Source of the DNA: Onchidella celtica
Lineage: Eukaryota; Mollusca; Gastropoda; Systellommatophora; Onchidiidae
Direction: 5' to 3'
NCBI GenBank assembly: GCA_963931925.1
Contig: OZ007567.1
Coordinates: 95,660,176 to 95,724,175 of the forward strand
Length of the DNA: 64,000 bases
Each line of letters begins with the position of its first letter. Positions within the stretch are counted from its first letter, which is position 1. A program made the position numbers and the translations under genes. Below, piece by piece: positions 1 to 11,900 of this stretch. The notes under the pieces were generated by a model that made no database searches, was not told where the DNA came from, and worked only from the letters and a program-made list of their open reading frames with translations.

Positions 1-473
1 GCCTATCAATCTACATGTCTGTCCCCTTCCCTTTGTCTGTACCCCAGTAAAGTTTATCTTAGTTCCCAGCGATGTGGTTTGCATGCCTTTGTCCGTCGGT
101 CTATCGCAGTTTGTATCAAAAGCTTTGCCATTTTATTTGAGCATAACAGATATATGCACTCAAATTAACACAGCAAAATGCAGACGGTGGCCCCAGGTCA
201 TCTAGCATTGATCTGGTATAATGCCATGGCACAGACAGGCCTTTCCATGATAAACTGGTTGGTAAAAATACATTTGAAAAAATGCTGTGTAGCTCAAGGG
301 GCACTAAACCATTCTGTCCCCGGACATTAGGATTATTTGGCATTTCTTTAACTTTTTGAAAGTTTTCATTTCGCAATAATTTCTTGTAGTTTAATTCTTA
401 AGAGAGATTATTCATAGCTGCGTCTTGACCTGGAGCGGCCGTTCTTTGTTCTGCTTTGTCTGTCTTTCTGTTC
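1..473. other. Non-coding stretch, nothing recognised
   Basis: AT-rich sequence with only short open frames, none with a recognisable domain. No terminal repeats, RNA gene or promoter signature seen. Confidence 0.5.
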
Positions 474-992
474 ATTCACCCTTCTATCAATTCATCCACC
501 CATCCCTCCATCCATCAATCCATCCAACCATCCATGCATCTATCCATCCATCCATCCATACATTTATCCATCCATCCACCCAATCATCCTTGCATCTATC
601 CATCCATCCATCCTTGCATCCATCCATCTATCCAACCACCCATGCATCTATCTATCCTCCATCCATCCAACCATCCATGCGTCTATCCATCCATCCATCC
701 ATCCATCCATCCATCCATCCACCCATCCATTCGTCCATCCACCCATCCACCCAACCATCCTTGCATCTTTCCATACATCCATCCACCCATCCATCACCCC
801 ATCCATCCAACCATCCACCCATCTACCCATCCATCCATCCATCCATCCATCCATCCATCCATCCATCTATCCATCCATCCATCTATCCATCCATCCATCC
901 ATCCATCCATCCATCCATCCATCCATCCATCCATCCATCCATCTATCCATCCATCCATCCACCCATCCATCCATTCATCCATCTATCCATGA
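474..992. repeat. (ATCC)n microsatellite, interrupted
   Basis: About 520 bp of CATC/ATCC tetranucleotide repeat with scattered substitutions (for example ACCC and TATC variants), becoming purer from about 830 onward. Open frames read across it give Ile-His-Pro-Ser repeats on one strand and Trp-Met-Asp-Gly repeats on the other. These are by-products of the 4-bp period (12 nt = 4 codons), not genes. Confidence 0.97.
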
Positions 993-1112
993 TGACCCTA
1001 ATCCTTCTTTTTTCCAAATCCACGTTTAGCACAACTAAGAAATTAGTCGTTAAACGTTTGCGGATTTGCCATTACGCTAAGGAGTAAGAATGAATCGATA
1101 TTGCGAAACAGC

Positions 1113-1127
1113 TTGATCAGTGCTGTA
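1113..1127. repeat. Target-site duplication of LINE, 3' side
   Basis: The 15-mer TTGATCAGTGCTGTA here recurs exactly at 4864-4878, on the other side of the LINE. A perfect 15-bp direct repeat placed just outside the coding element is what target-primed reverse transcription leaves. Confidence 0.8.
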
Positions 1128-1189
1128 TATATATGGCCTTTAGCCTTTAGCGTCTTTACAGACGGTCTTAGCAGCTAGAATATTCACTT

Positions 1190-4100
1190 TCACTTTGACT
1201 GACAGCTTCTCTCGTGGCTTATTCTACCAATGTTTGACCCGAGAGTGCGATGGCAGTGATTGCAGGTCAGTCTTTTGGGTTCACTTTGGCGAGTGTTTTC
1301 ATTCCGCCTCTGTCGTTTTGTCAGGTATGTTTCTTTTGCCTTGAAGTCTATTGCGAGCGTGCCACTGCGCAATTTTTGTCTCCATCTGCTTCGATCATTT
1401 GCAAGGTTCTCCCATTCATTGGGGTCGATGTTGAATGCTTTCATCGTGACCTTGCAAGTGTCTTTGAATCGCAGATGTGGCCTACCTCTGGGTCGGTTGC
1501 CAGTAGCAAGTTCCCCGTAGAGAATTTGTCTGGGGATGCGATCATTTTCCATACGGTGGAGATGTCCAAGCCACCGCAGTCTTTTTTTGCCTAGGAGAGC
1601 CTGAGTTGATGGAATGTTGGCTCGGCTCAGAACTTCGATATTTGAGATCCTGTCTTGCCACTTGATCTTGAGAATTTTGCGTAGGCAGCGCAGGTGGAAG
1701 GAGTTGAGGGATCTTTCATGTTTGGAGTAGGTGGTCCATGTCTCTGAGCCATACAGCAGGGTGCTTAGGACGCAAGTTTGGTACACGAGTACCTTTGTTT
1801 TGATGGTCAGCTTGCTATTGTTCCACACCCTTTTTGAGAGTTTGCCAAAAGCTGTGGCCGCTTTTCCTATTCTGGCATTTATTTCAGTTGTTATGTCTGT
1901 GCTACCACTGATGGTTGAGCCTAGGTAGCAGAATTTTCCCACTTGCTCCAGAGGAGAGCCATTCAGCATGATTGGGTTGGGGTTTCTCAAGCCTTGTGTC
2001 AAAACTACAGTTTTTGAGACACTGATCTTTAGCATGAATTTGTCACAGGATTTGGCAAGGCTATTGATGAGAGCCTGGAGCGTGGTTTCATCGTGGGCCA
2101 CGATTGCAGCATCATCTGCGAAGAGGAGCTCTTGTAACATAATATGCTCTGTACGAGATTTTGCTTTTAGTCTGGCAACATTAAAAATGGAGCCGTCCAC
2201 TCTGGTGTTAATAAGTACTCCACCTGAACATTGACCAAAGGCATTCTTGAGTAGGGCTGCAAAATATATACCAAATAAGGTAGGAGCAAGAACACATCCC
2301 TGCTTCACACCGCTGTTTACAGCAAATGAATTGGATGTGCAGCCCTCAAAGTTGACACATGCCCTCATGTCAGTGTGGAAGGATGCAATAAGTTTTAGCA
2401 ATGTTGGTGGACAGCCTATGGATTTAAGGACTGCATACAGGCCAGATCGGCTTACGGTGTCGAAAGCCTTTGTTAGGTCCACAAAGCATGTTATAAGCGG
2501 CCTGTTTTGTTCTTTACATTTTTCTTGGATTTGCCGAAGTGCAAATATCATGTCAATAGTTGATCGTTTGCTTCGAAAGCCACATTGTGTTTCTGGTAAG
2601 ACTTTTTCCGCCAGTTGTTGAAGGCGGCAGAGGATGACGCGAGCAAAAGCCTTTCCAGTAATGCTGAGGAGGGATATGCCTCGATAGTTGTTGCAGTCGC
2701 CTTTGTCTCCTTTGTTCTTGTAAAGTGTGACAATTTTGGCGTCTCTCATATCATGTGGTATCACGCCTTCTTTCCAACACTGCAGTAACAGATTATACAG
2801 GTGTGGTAATAGTGGGCCTTTTAGGTCTTTTAATACCTCTGCAGGAATGTTGTCACTTCCTGTGGCTTTTCCAGCAGACAGGTGGTCGATTGCATTGGAA
2901 AGCTCGACTAAGGAAGGTTCAGCGTCAAGTTCGGCCATTATTGGCAGTTTTTGGAGGTGTTCCTCAAAATCTGGTGGAATATTTTTCTCAGTTGAATACA
3001 ACAGAGAGTAATGCTCTACCCACCTATTCAGTTGTTCATTTTTATCTGTGATGGGTTCACCATTTACAGACTTAAGTGGGGCGCTCTTGGTGATGATTGG
3101 CCCAAGAGCTACTTTCATCTGACTAAAGGCGGTTTTCATATCTCCCTTTTCATTTGCCTCTTGTATGCTGTTACACAAGTCTGTCCAGTATTTGTTGGCG
3201 CAACGTCTTACCTCCAGCTGAAGTTTAGCTTTTGCATTTTTCAAACAAGTTTTTGTACTCTGATTGCAATTTTTGTTATACTCATTGAAAGCAGATTTCT
3301 TTTGCTCAATGAGAGGTAGGAGAATTTCGCTGTTCTGGGCTACCCAGTCGTTGTTTGAAACTTTATGCTGTCCAAAAGACTTGATGGCACAGTCATGAAT
3401 TTTTGAACTGAGAGTGTTCCATGTTTCATCTACCGAGTCACATTGGGTGACATTATCCATGCTTTCAGCAAATAACTTTTCAAATGACTTTCTATTTGAT
3501 TCATCTCTGATTGCTGTTACATTGATCTTAGGGATTGAAGGGGCTTTTGATCTGTATATTTTCTTGGCCGAAATTTTGATTTTGCTGACTACCAGTGCAT
3601 GGTCGGTGTCACAGTCAGCACTGTGGAGGGAACGAGTTATTTTTATACAGCCCAAACTCTTCCTCCTTGAGAGAATAAGATCTAATTGATGCCAATGGCC
3701 AGACCTGGGATGGCGCCATGATGTTCTTTGGCATCTCTTAAGGTCAAAGTACGTGTTTGTAACACATAATGAGTTTACGGAGCATAGCTCCAGAAGGCGC
3801 TGCCCGTTTTCGTTGATGTTGCCAATGCCGAAGTGCCCAATGCACTTTGGCCATGCGGAGTGATCTGCTCCCACTCGAGCGTTAAAGTCACCCAGAATTA
3901 GCAGGCCTTCGGTGAGAGGGATGTTGTGGAGAGTCCTCTGCAATGCCTCGTAGAAAATGTCTTTGGTTTCGTCAGAGGAGGTAAGTGTTGGGGCATAGAC
4001 ACAGATAATGTTGGTAAAACCAGACCGGGTGTTCAGTCTGAGTGTCATGATGCGTTCTGACACTCCAATTGGAGTTGCGATCGAATTGATAAGGGAGTTT

Positions 4101-4321
4101 TTTACGGCGAAGCCCACGCCGTGGATTCTCGGCTGTTCGCTGCTAAGGCCCTGCCAGAAGAAGGTGTAGTTTTCTTCTTTGACTGACCCGGAGTCGGGAA
4201 GTCGAGTTTCTTGAAGGGCAGCGATGTCGATGTTTAGTAGCTGAAGTTCTCGATCAATAATTTGGGATTTCCTGATGGAGTCAATATTAGTGAGATCTTG
4301 CTGTTGCAAGCCTGGGCGCAT
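1190..4321 (-). CDS. LINE polyprotein: AP-type endonuclease, reverse transcriptase, C-terminal zinc finger
   Basis: A 1043-residue protein encoding the copy machinery of the LINE: the endonuclease nicks target DNA and the RT copies element RNA at the nick. Endonuclease motifs: QETR at 37-40 (catalytic Glu), GDFN at 144-147, an Asp in LDLIL near 214 and TDH at 239-241. RT: VDLTKAFD near 615 (motif A), GVKQGCVLAP (motif B), FADD near 735 (catalytic motif C), then CYLGS. The C-terminal region has YGSETW near 857 and RLRWLGH, and ends in a CX2CX12HX3C finger. The Met used here is not the true domain start: the frame stays open upstream to 4405 and encodes GTWNVRT, the conserved first strand of the endonuclease, with no ATG. 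Translation may therefore start at a non-ATG codon, or the ATG was lost. No internal stop or frameshift seen. Confidence 0.93.
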   Translation of the reverse strand: MRPGLQQQDLTNIDSIRKSQIIDRELQLLNIDIAALQETRLPDSGSVKEENYTFFWQGLSSEQPRIHGVGFAVKNSLINSIATPIGVSERIMTLRLNTRSGFTNIICVYAPTLTSSDETKDIFYEALQRTLHNIPLTEGLLILGDFNARVGADHSAWPKCIGHFGIGNINENGQRLLELCSVNSLCVTNTYFDLKRCQRTSWRHPRSGHWHQLDLILSRRKSLGCIKITRSLHSADCDTDHALVVSKIKISAKKIYRSKAPSIPKINVTAIRDESNRKSFEKLFAESMDNVTQCDSVDETWNTLSSKIHDCAIKSFGQHKVSNNDWVAQNSEILLPLIEQKKSAFNEYNKNCNQSTKTCLKNAKAKLQLEVRRCANKYWTDLCNSIQEANEKGDMKTAFSQMKVALGPIITKSAPLKSVNGEPITDKNEQLNRWVEHYSLLYSTEKNIPPDFEEHLQKLPIMAELDAEPSLVELSNAIDHLSAGKATGSDNIPAEVLKDLKGPLLPHLYNLLLQCWKEGVIPHDMRDAKIVTLYKNKGDKGDCNNYRGISLLSITGKAFARVILCRLQQLAEKVLPETQCGFRSKRSTIDMIFALRQIQEKCKEQNRPLITCFVDLTKAFDTVSRSGLYAVLKSIGCPPTLLKLIASFHTDMRACVNFEGCTSNSFAVNSGVKQGCVLAPTLFGIYFAALLKNAFGQCSGGVLINTRVDGSIFNVARLKAKSRTEHIMLQELLFADDAAIVAHDETTLQALINSLAKSCDKFMLKISVSKTVVLTQGLRNPNPIMLNGSPLEQVGKFCYLGSTISGSTDITTEINARIGKAATAFGKLSKRVWNNSKLTIKTKVLVYQTCVLSTLLYGSETWTTYSKHERSLNSFHLRCLRKILKIKWQDRISNIEVLSRANIPSTQALLGKKRLRWLGHLHRMENDRIPRQILYGELATGNRPRGRPHLRFKDTCKVTMKAFNIDPNEWENLANDRSRWRQKLRSGTLAIDFKAKETYLTKRQRRNENTRQSEPKRLTCNHCHRTLGSNIGRISHERSCQSK

Positions 4322-4405
4322 TGTTCTGACGTTCCAGGTACCAAGTTTTAGTATTTTTCTGTTTTTGCCAGGTGCACACTTTACGTCAGCTTTTTGACTT
4401 TTGGT

Positions 4406-4863
4406 CTAGCTCCAACCACCTTATGAAGCAGGCTGACGTGGCGGAACAACACCCAACTGCCTGGGGGCTGCCCAGGTTACGACGGGCGGTAGTTGATCAA
4501 TGCAGCTGAAAAGCCGCTCCCACCGACAGAGGGGACCCCTGGCGCTCATCCGTACGCCAAATGGATTAAGCTTATCACCGGTAACTGCCACCTCCCGTGT
4601 TGTGCCCATCCGTAACGGATGGCTGGAGTGTCCTCTCCAAATCGGAAATGGGTGGGCTTATAGAGGAGAGACAGACGCTTGCCAAGCCCGAGCAAACGCC
4701 TCCTCGTTTTGCTGCCTTGCCTGGGCTATTTTTAAGAGATGGTGCTTTGCCCAGAGGCACCACCCCTCTCTCTGCCATTCTAGTTAAACCCAAGGGAGAG
4801 ACCAGGTCAGTACATTTGGAACTAGTCCGGCTGCAGGAGATGCTGGAAGCCAGTTTGATGCAG
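4406..4863 (-). other. 5' leader of the LINE
   Basis: The region lies between the in-frame stop preceding the endonuclease frame (TAG at 4406-4408, minus strand) and the upstream 15-bp duplication. It is more GC-rich than the surroundings and has no long frame. As in other LINEs it is expected to hold the internal promoter; no specific motif could be assigned. Confidence 0.55.
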
Positions 4864-4878
4864 TTGATCAGTGCTGTA
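4864..4878. repeat. Target-site duplication of LINE, 5' side
   Basis: Exact copy of the 15-mer at 1113-1127; marks the 5' boundary of the insertion. Confidence 0.8.
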
Positions 4879-5504
4879 AAGCATTTTAAACAAGTGCCAA
4901 GTTTTGTATTTTGTTATACCTCTTCTACCTACGAAAAGATCTCCAGTTTTTCAGAAAATGGAGCTAGAACAAACAAGAACTAAGATCGCGCCATCCATCT
5001 GTCTGTCTGTCCATCTATCTGTCTGTCATTTTGCCTGCCTTTCAATCTGTCTTTTTTTTTATGTGCTATCTGGCCCGCCTTTAAACTTTTAATATGGGAG
5101 AAGGATAAAGCTTACATCTTTGTTTCATTCTTGGTTCAAAAGGAATTGAATGTTTTGTCAACGTCAGTGTGTTATTGGCAGAGTCAGATGAGGTTATTCT
5201 TTACTGGGACAAGAATTCCCGAGAGCTGGTGCTCCCCTGCGACAGGGGACCCCAAAGCTAGACATGCACTCTGCACCACGTCTTTGCCTAAGCTTGATAT
5301 GTCCATGAGATCATCACTGGTGAAGATGGTTTGGGAAAGTGTATGTGTGTGAAGGAGGTAAGGGGGGGGGGGTGGTTGGCCATTTCGAGAATCTTCACCG
5401 TGCACACACATGACACTCATTCTTTCCTACCCCCGCCCTCTTTCCAAACGCCACCTGATCCAAGGAATCGAAGTTCTCAACAAAGTATCTCAGCATCACG
5501 CCCA
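4879..5504. other. Non-coding stretch with short CTGT/CTAT and poly-G tracts
   Basis: Contains a degenerate CTGTCTGTC/CTATCTGTC patch near 4998-5050 and a G run near 5361-5372. No gene recognised. Confidence 0.5.
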
Positions 5505-5960
5505 TAGCTTCAGCATTGGCGATTTTGTAGACTGGCTTAACTGAGAGAGTATTGGATGAACCAACTTAATTCCACTCTGTTGAATGGGCCGGGTTTTTTT
5601 ATGCAAGATCCTGCAGCCTTGACCTAGGTAGAAAACCGCTCAGATGCACGAAATCTGTAGCTTCAGAATTGGCGAGTTTGAAGAGTGACTGAAAGGAGAG
5701 AATACTCGAAGAACCAACTTAATTCCACTCTGCTGAATTGGCTTGTTTTCTTGATGCAAGATATATACTGGTCTATACCCAGCAGAAAACCGCCCAGATG
5801 CACCACATCCCTAGCTTCAGATCTGGCGATTTTGTAGGCTGGCATAAAGGAGAGGATACTGGAAGAACCAGCTTAATTCCATCCTGTTGAATGGGCCTGT
5901 TTTCTAGATGCAAGATCCCACAACCTTAACCTAGGCAGAAAACCGTTCAGAAAACTAACC
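5505..5960. repeat. Three tandem copies of a ~154-bp unit
   Basis: The marker TAGCTTCAG starts at 5505, 5658 and 5812, and each copy continues with a related GGCGATTTTGTAG segment, a CAACTTAATTCCA segment, a GATGCAAGAT segment and AGAAAACCG. Period 153-154 bp with clear divergence between copies: a small satellite-like or minisatellite block. Confidence 0.85.
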
Positions 5961-8900
5961 TACTAATAAATACAACCACAAAAATAAGTTATGGCTTCCG
6001 CTGTATAATGAACGAGTACTATATTGTCTGGTTGCTGGGCCGGGGGAAATGTATGCATATTCACTTCTGAATCAATAAGTGCATGTGTTTGGTTTTGTTT
6101 TTTTCTTTTTTGAACTATTTCTTGTGTGGTCGTATTTTTGCCGAAGTTATTCCTTTCTTTCGGCCGCTCCAATATGATTACATTGAACATTCATGGAAAA
6201 GTTCACGGCGAATTGGACAACAATGGAAATACATAAAGCTAAGGCTGGTATTGCTCGTGGAACAATGGTGACTTTGTGCCGATTGGAAATCTCATTTCGC
6301 CAGGCGTTTTTTTTTTGACCGTGGAAAAGACATTACTAAAGACGGGACTCGGCACTTGCGGAGCTTTGGCGAGAGGGCAATGTGAGGCAAGCCATTGAGG
6401 GCTTGGGGAGGGAGAATGAAAGAATTTACGATTGATGCATAAATCAAATGTGGCCGTTGGGTTAGGGCAGCCAGTGGCCCGTTAAAACTGTATCACGTTA
6501 CAATCGCTGTTTTCCTGTCTTGGCCTTCCTCTTAATGCTTTTTTCCTGTCTTATTCGCCTCCATCTTTTTTTTTTCTGTGTATGCTTGTGTGTGTGTGTG
6601 AGTGTGAGTGTGCATGTGTCCTGTCTATAATAACATTCTCTTTCATTCTCTCATTGTCTCCATTATCCACTACATTATTATCTCTGGTATTCTCTCTTCT
6701 TCTTGTTAGTTTCCGTGTCTGTTTTTAAGATTGGACTTTTACAATTCATTCATCTTTGAATGTCCGCGGATCGATCACCGTGTATTTGAAGTATCAATAT
6801 CATTTAGATATCTGTAACTTGCTAAGTTCCTATGTCAATCACTCCATAAACTGGCACTAACTATATAATATAATCTCAATCGCGAATAAATTATCACTTG
6901 ATATCTTTGTCTAGACTATTTCCGATAAGAGAAGACAAAAAAGGACCGGGGGGGGGGGGGGGGAGGGGGGGGAGAAAGAAGGGGAAAGTGGATAAACGTC
7001 TCTATTTCGACGAAATTAACTGTCATATCTTAATAATCGGTTGTTGTTGTTGTTGTTTTTTAATTATTATTATTCAAACTGATCGATGGTGATTCACTTA
7101 TTACAAATGTCAAAACTAGAGCACATTTACATGCTGACTTTACTGACTACCGAACAGAGACCGCTCAATAGACAAGAGATCTGACACGGAAATGCGAAGA
7201 CGACTTGATAAGTGTATCGGCTACGCTATAAGCGGAACACCATATAACCCCAAGACATCTAGCAAAGAAATCGCATATTAAGTGGAAGACGTTTTCACAC
7301 CGCTGGTATTATGATAAGATCCCCGTATCGTGTTTTGTCCATGTCAGGCCAGCCGTTGTCCATCTGTCTAAAAATAGCAGTATAGTTTTCATGGCGGGAC
7401 ATTCACAGTCATAAATGTAACAGAACATAAGACATTGTTCTCATTCCCCTACAGAACACGTATCGCTTCACGCCGTTGTGGCTCTGGAGAGGACACAGTT
7501 CACTACCCTCATAAATTCGTCCGCGATAACGGTATGACCAGTCTATGACAAACGAAGGCAAGATTTCTAGATTCCAGGCAGAGATCTCTGAATACCTTTG
7601 ATGCCCCGGAATCACTGGGAACTGTTTTAGTTATAGTTGGTAACTTGTGTGGGTGGTCACTGAATAAGTCATCTTCCTTGTCCCGGGAGAAATATTATAT
7701 TTATCCAACGTAAGTCTTCAACATGAGAGGAAGATATTGGTATTATTCTCGAGTATTATTGCTAACTGCTCGTGTTGTAGGATAGAGACAGGGAGAATGG
7801 ACGGCCATTTTATTGCTAGACACAAAACGTGTTGCTAATACGAAGTGACTGTTATGGCTCGGGGAGTAATTCTCGTTAACCTGGTAGAGAAATGTTTTGG
7901 CGGTCTATTCCTCTACCATGATAGCGCCTGTAGCAGCTCGGTTTTGGGTTTGTTTGGTTTTTTTTTTTTTAATGTTCTGAAGGTTAAGATCAGGCAGGGT
8001 TCCAATTAAGTTTTGGTCAGGAGAGCATGGACAATTTCCAGTTGCTCAATAATGTCAACAGAAAGTTTGTGCTGTTAGTCTCCAGGTCGTGAAAATATAC
8101 CTACCTGGTCAGAACAACTGTTAGAGATTACAGTGGCCAACTGGCCAGAGAAAAAATGTATTATTATTATTTCAACAGTACTCTGTGACAAACGCCAAGC
8201 TAATACTTGAGTAACCCTAGAGGTGTATTCCACAAATAATGAACCTGCTTCACACATGCATGAGTTGCCTCTATTATCCACAATTACAGTACATTATCTC
8301 TATCATCACTGAATAATCAGACAGAAAATGTTCTAGGCTATTTTGACCCCTTGCACGTTATAATTTGTCATAACTGTTTAATTGTAATTGTGTGCGACGA
8401 AAAGATAAAACCTTATTACATTAGATGATATCAGATACAATTTATTTACAGTGTTTTAGTATTCATGGCAACGACACTGGTTTGTTCTTAAGACGGTAAT
8501 TCTCTCTAATGTAACATGTCTCATAATAGTTTTACAGTAGTCTTGAAGTGCAACAGTATGACAGTTAACGAATGAATCGATTCTTAAAGAACCAACAATC
8601 TTTCCGGCTGGAAAAGTCAGACAAGTCATGAAGGGCAAAATCGAATATTGATTTGGCACAACTATTTCAGTGCCCTGTGGGTATTGCTGTTATTGTTGTT
8701 ATTTGTGTTATTTTCATGTTATTGTTGTATTCACATATGAACTGGTATTTACGCAGACACGAGGAACCAACAGCGTGTAATTATCGGATGACTGAACAAT
8801 CAAGCCTAGGCAGTTGGTGTTATTGGGTTTGTTTTCTTTTCTTTCCCAGCCGCTCAGATTTTCTGTCCAAGACTTTACTCAGACAAAGTGAATTGTTGCT

Positions 8901-11900
8901 ATCAGATGAAACAACAATACTTTTCAATCTTGCTCCTTGCTCAAACACTCAGAAGTAAACAGTTGCAAAACAATTCACCTTTTAATCTGTCAGAACGGGT
9001 ACACGAAACAATGAACGCCATTTGTTGGACATCTTTTCCATCCCGGGTGAAATGTTTCTGTTTGTGGAAATACACAGGGGTATCAGCTACTTTCTGGTTT
9101 TGATGTTATTGAACTGTCTGTGAGATGGAGTAGTCATTGTTTTTCTTTCCACCTCCACTTCCGGGTTCCCGGTGATTTCTGGGCTTTCTCTCCCAGTGCG
9201 TTGTGCCCCCAAAACATTTGGAGTATTCACTGTCGACAATAACAGCGGTCCGTAGAGAGTACTTTCAGCAGATATTTTTCTGTGGCTTATGGCGATACCG
9301 AGTCTTTTCGATTACACATTAGACAAAATTCAGTGCGCCATTGGAAGCGACTTAAAATTTAACTTACATACTTTAAACTGTGCTAAGTTGAAGGAAGAAT
9401 ATCAAAACGCATCTTAGTTGATCAAGCTACCCAATTGGTGAAATATTTTTGGGAAATGTTACCGGTATTTTTAAAGCATCGGTGGGAATCGAGAAATCGG
9501 GTTTTTTATAGTCGCAAAATAAAGAACGATGATACTGAGCATGTCGAAATGTTTTCTACCTCTTTGCTTTGTTTGTTTATTTCCTTGGAGGGTGATCAGC
9601 CGGTTGATGGCGTCATTAGACATTTTTTAGAGACTTCGAGGCCAGCGGGGAAGAAAAAATGAGTGATCTTCCATCAATTATTCTCTCCCATTTGTCAGTC
9701 TATCTCCGTGATCCACAGCCGTATTTCCAGTCTATCCCATTGTTATACTGCCGTCTACTTACCTAGATTTTAGCACAACCATGGCATCAAAACGTAGTAA
9801 TACTTTATTATTTGGAAAGAAAAAAATGCAAAATTCCACGTAAAATAACTTAGCTTAATGGTGTCTTACGGAAGTATAGTAGACTTTGGGGATAATGACG
9901 GGATGCCACCATAATGCCTTGGCAGAGGTTAGCAAGCTTGAGTGGATATTTAAACGTCCAATGAGTGAGGTCTTGTAGGGATGTTTTCTGGAATCAGTTG
10001 CAAAATAATAATTTAAAAAGGATGAGAATTTCTGTTTGCTTGCTCGCAGAGGTACACTTTGTCTTGTCAAGAAGACTGACGTGAGATAGGCATGTACCAG
10101 AGAATGTTTCTCTCTACAGCTGCACATCAAAGTTATATATGAGAAAACGCATACCGGCAAGAAACATTTCATAGATGCAAAATATGAAAACCATTGTCAA
10201 AGAACTTAAGCACGTTAGCAAGCCAGTGCAGAACAATTCGTGACAGGCACTTATATGGCCGTAGGATTAGAACAACGAACCTATTCGTGATGAGTCCTAA
10301 TAATTAGGTCAAGCTGCTTTCTGTCTCTGGTCCACCACTCAAAAGATCATTAGACATGGGCAGTACATGAAGGTTGAAGAGCTTGTCCAGACTGCTAGGC
10401 TGGTGTCCAGCTTGGACCTGAAGACAATGACGTTCTAAATCAGCTTATAGGGAGTCCCTGTGATGTCGTCCTGCAGGTTGACAGGAGTCAGAGACATGCT
10501 AGAATATGGCTGAGGTTTTGATTGGGTGACATCGATTAGTACAGGCAATGGTGTTTGTCCTGGTCTTATTGATTCATAGTTGCTTGATTGGGTTGGTAGT
10601 TGGTTGGGTGGATGAAGAGATGGGTGGCCTTTTTCTGGAGGATGAATGAAGAGATGGGCGGAAGAAAGGCTGGACATACAGATGGTTGCTTTGGGGATGG
10701 ATGGATAGGTGAGTGGCGTTTTGATGGATAGGAGGACAGTGGATGGATACATGAATGTGGCTGGACGATTTTTTGGGATGGATTAGTAGCTGCACGGTTA
10801 GATGAGTATAATGGTTAGAATACGTTCTGGGCGGGTGTTTGAATAGGTGTGTAAATGGATGGCTGAATAGAAAGAAGTAAACAAATGGATGGATATATAA
10901 ATGAATATCAGTGCTGTCTAACCATGTCTGAGAGTAGACTAGAGGTACAAAGAATGACAACATAGAAAAGGAATTATTCTTCACCCCCGCCCCACCAGCC
11001 TTACCGATAGGTTGTTCGCACCTTCAACTCCTTGATCACTTTTGTTCCAAAGCTTCATGATAATAATTATCTTCAAGCCTATCAGCTGAGAGTTACCATT
11101 GATTTGTCTGAATATCCGTAGGTAGCGAAGAGAGGCCAAATAAAAAAAAAACGATAGAGGAGAAAACACTTGAAGGCAGACCTAAATAAATGTAAAAGCG
11201 AAGACGAGATGGAACATCACAACTGGACACGAATATGATCAGGATAACAATGTCTCCACTGTACTGTAGCACTGATGAATTCAGCCCGACTATTGCTATT
11301 TAATTGTACATTTGTTATTTCCGGACTGAGTGATATCTGGCTACCAAATCGTAATATTTCTGTTTCTGAGTTGAAAAAAATATTGTTTGATTGGGTAGAG
11401 TATCAGAAGAAACTTTATTGCTATAATATTGGTCTATTTATATTACTTATAATCTTAATGCAAATAATAATATGATTCCACCCCAGGCATTTCCCGGGAT
11501 GTACCTCCTTCTGCTCTTCTTTCTCCCACTCTCTGTCTCCGTAACTGAGAACCTGAACTGGGTGGAATGTAATCCCCTTAGAATTAATTGCTGGTCTGTT
11601 AGTGTAACGGAAAGTGCATTTAATTTTTATTTGTGTTCAAAAAGATTACCCAGTCGCCTCGAGTTCGGGTGTAGTCCTCCTTAATCTCAATGCCGAAAAT
11701 ACATTCATACTTTAGCAAACTGGTCTTGCCTTTGCGACAGGAATTCATAAATGAATGTATTCCATCTAAAACAACCAGCGTTTGCACTCTAATTAAAAGT
11801 GCACTTGTAGTTAAAGAAGAGGAAGCAATAAATATCATTGATAATACGGACGACAAAAAATATCGCAAGAACGATAACAACGGAAAGAAGAAGTGAATCA

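Larger units (their letters stand above)
1128..4863 (-). mobile_element. Apparently full-length RTE-like non-LTR retrotransposon
   Basis: An element of about 3.7 kb on the minus strand, bounded by perfect 15-bp direct repeats. It has a 5' leader of roughly 460 nt (4406-4863), one long frame (1190-4405) and a very short 3' UTR of about 60 nt. The 3' end is a small AT-rich tail (GCTAAAG repeated twice, then TATA steps) rather than a long poly(A). Single ORF, apurinic-type endonuclease, short 3' UTR and non-poly(A) tail fit the RTE group broadly; exact clade not determined. The clean duplication and uninterrupted frame imply recent insertion. Confidence 0.85.

Noticed and set aside
425-1087. Long open frames on both strands over the ATCC array
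   Set aside because: Period-4 repeats keep several frames open; the peptides are pure Ile-His-Pro-Ser or Trp-Met-Asp-Gly repeats.
1250-3689. Several plus-strand frames of 80-124 codons inside the LINE
   Set aside because: They are antisense to the conserved endonuclease-RT frame and show no domains.
4494-4510. TTGATCAATGCAGCT, similar to the LINE target duplication
   Set aside because: Only partly matches the 15-mer; lies inside the leader of the element. The exact copies at 1113 and 4864 are the better boundaries.
8653-8958. 101-codon frame with an N-terminal hydrophobic segment
   Set aside because: No family resemblance, no splice or promoter support, AT-rich composition; hydrophobicity follows from T-rich codons.
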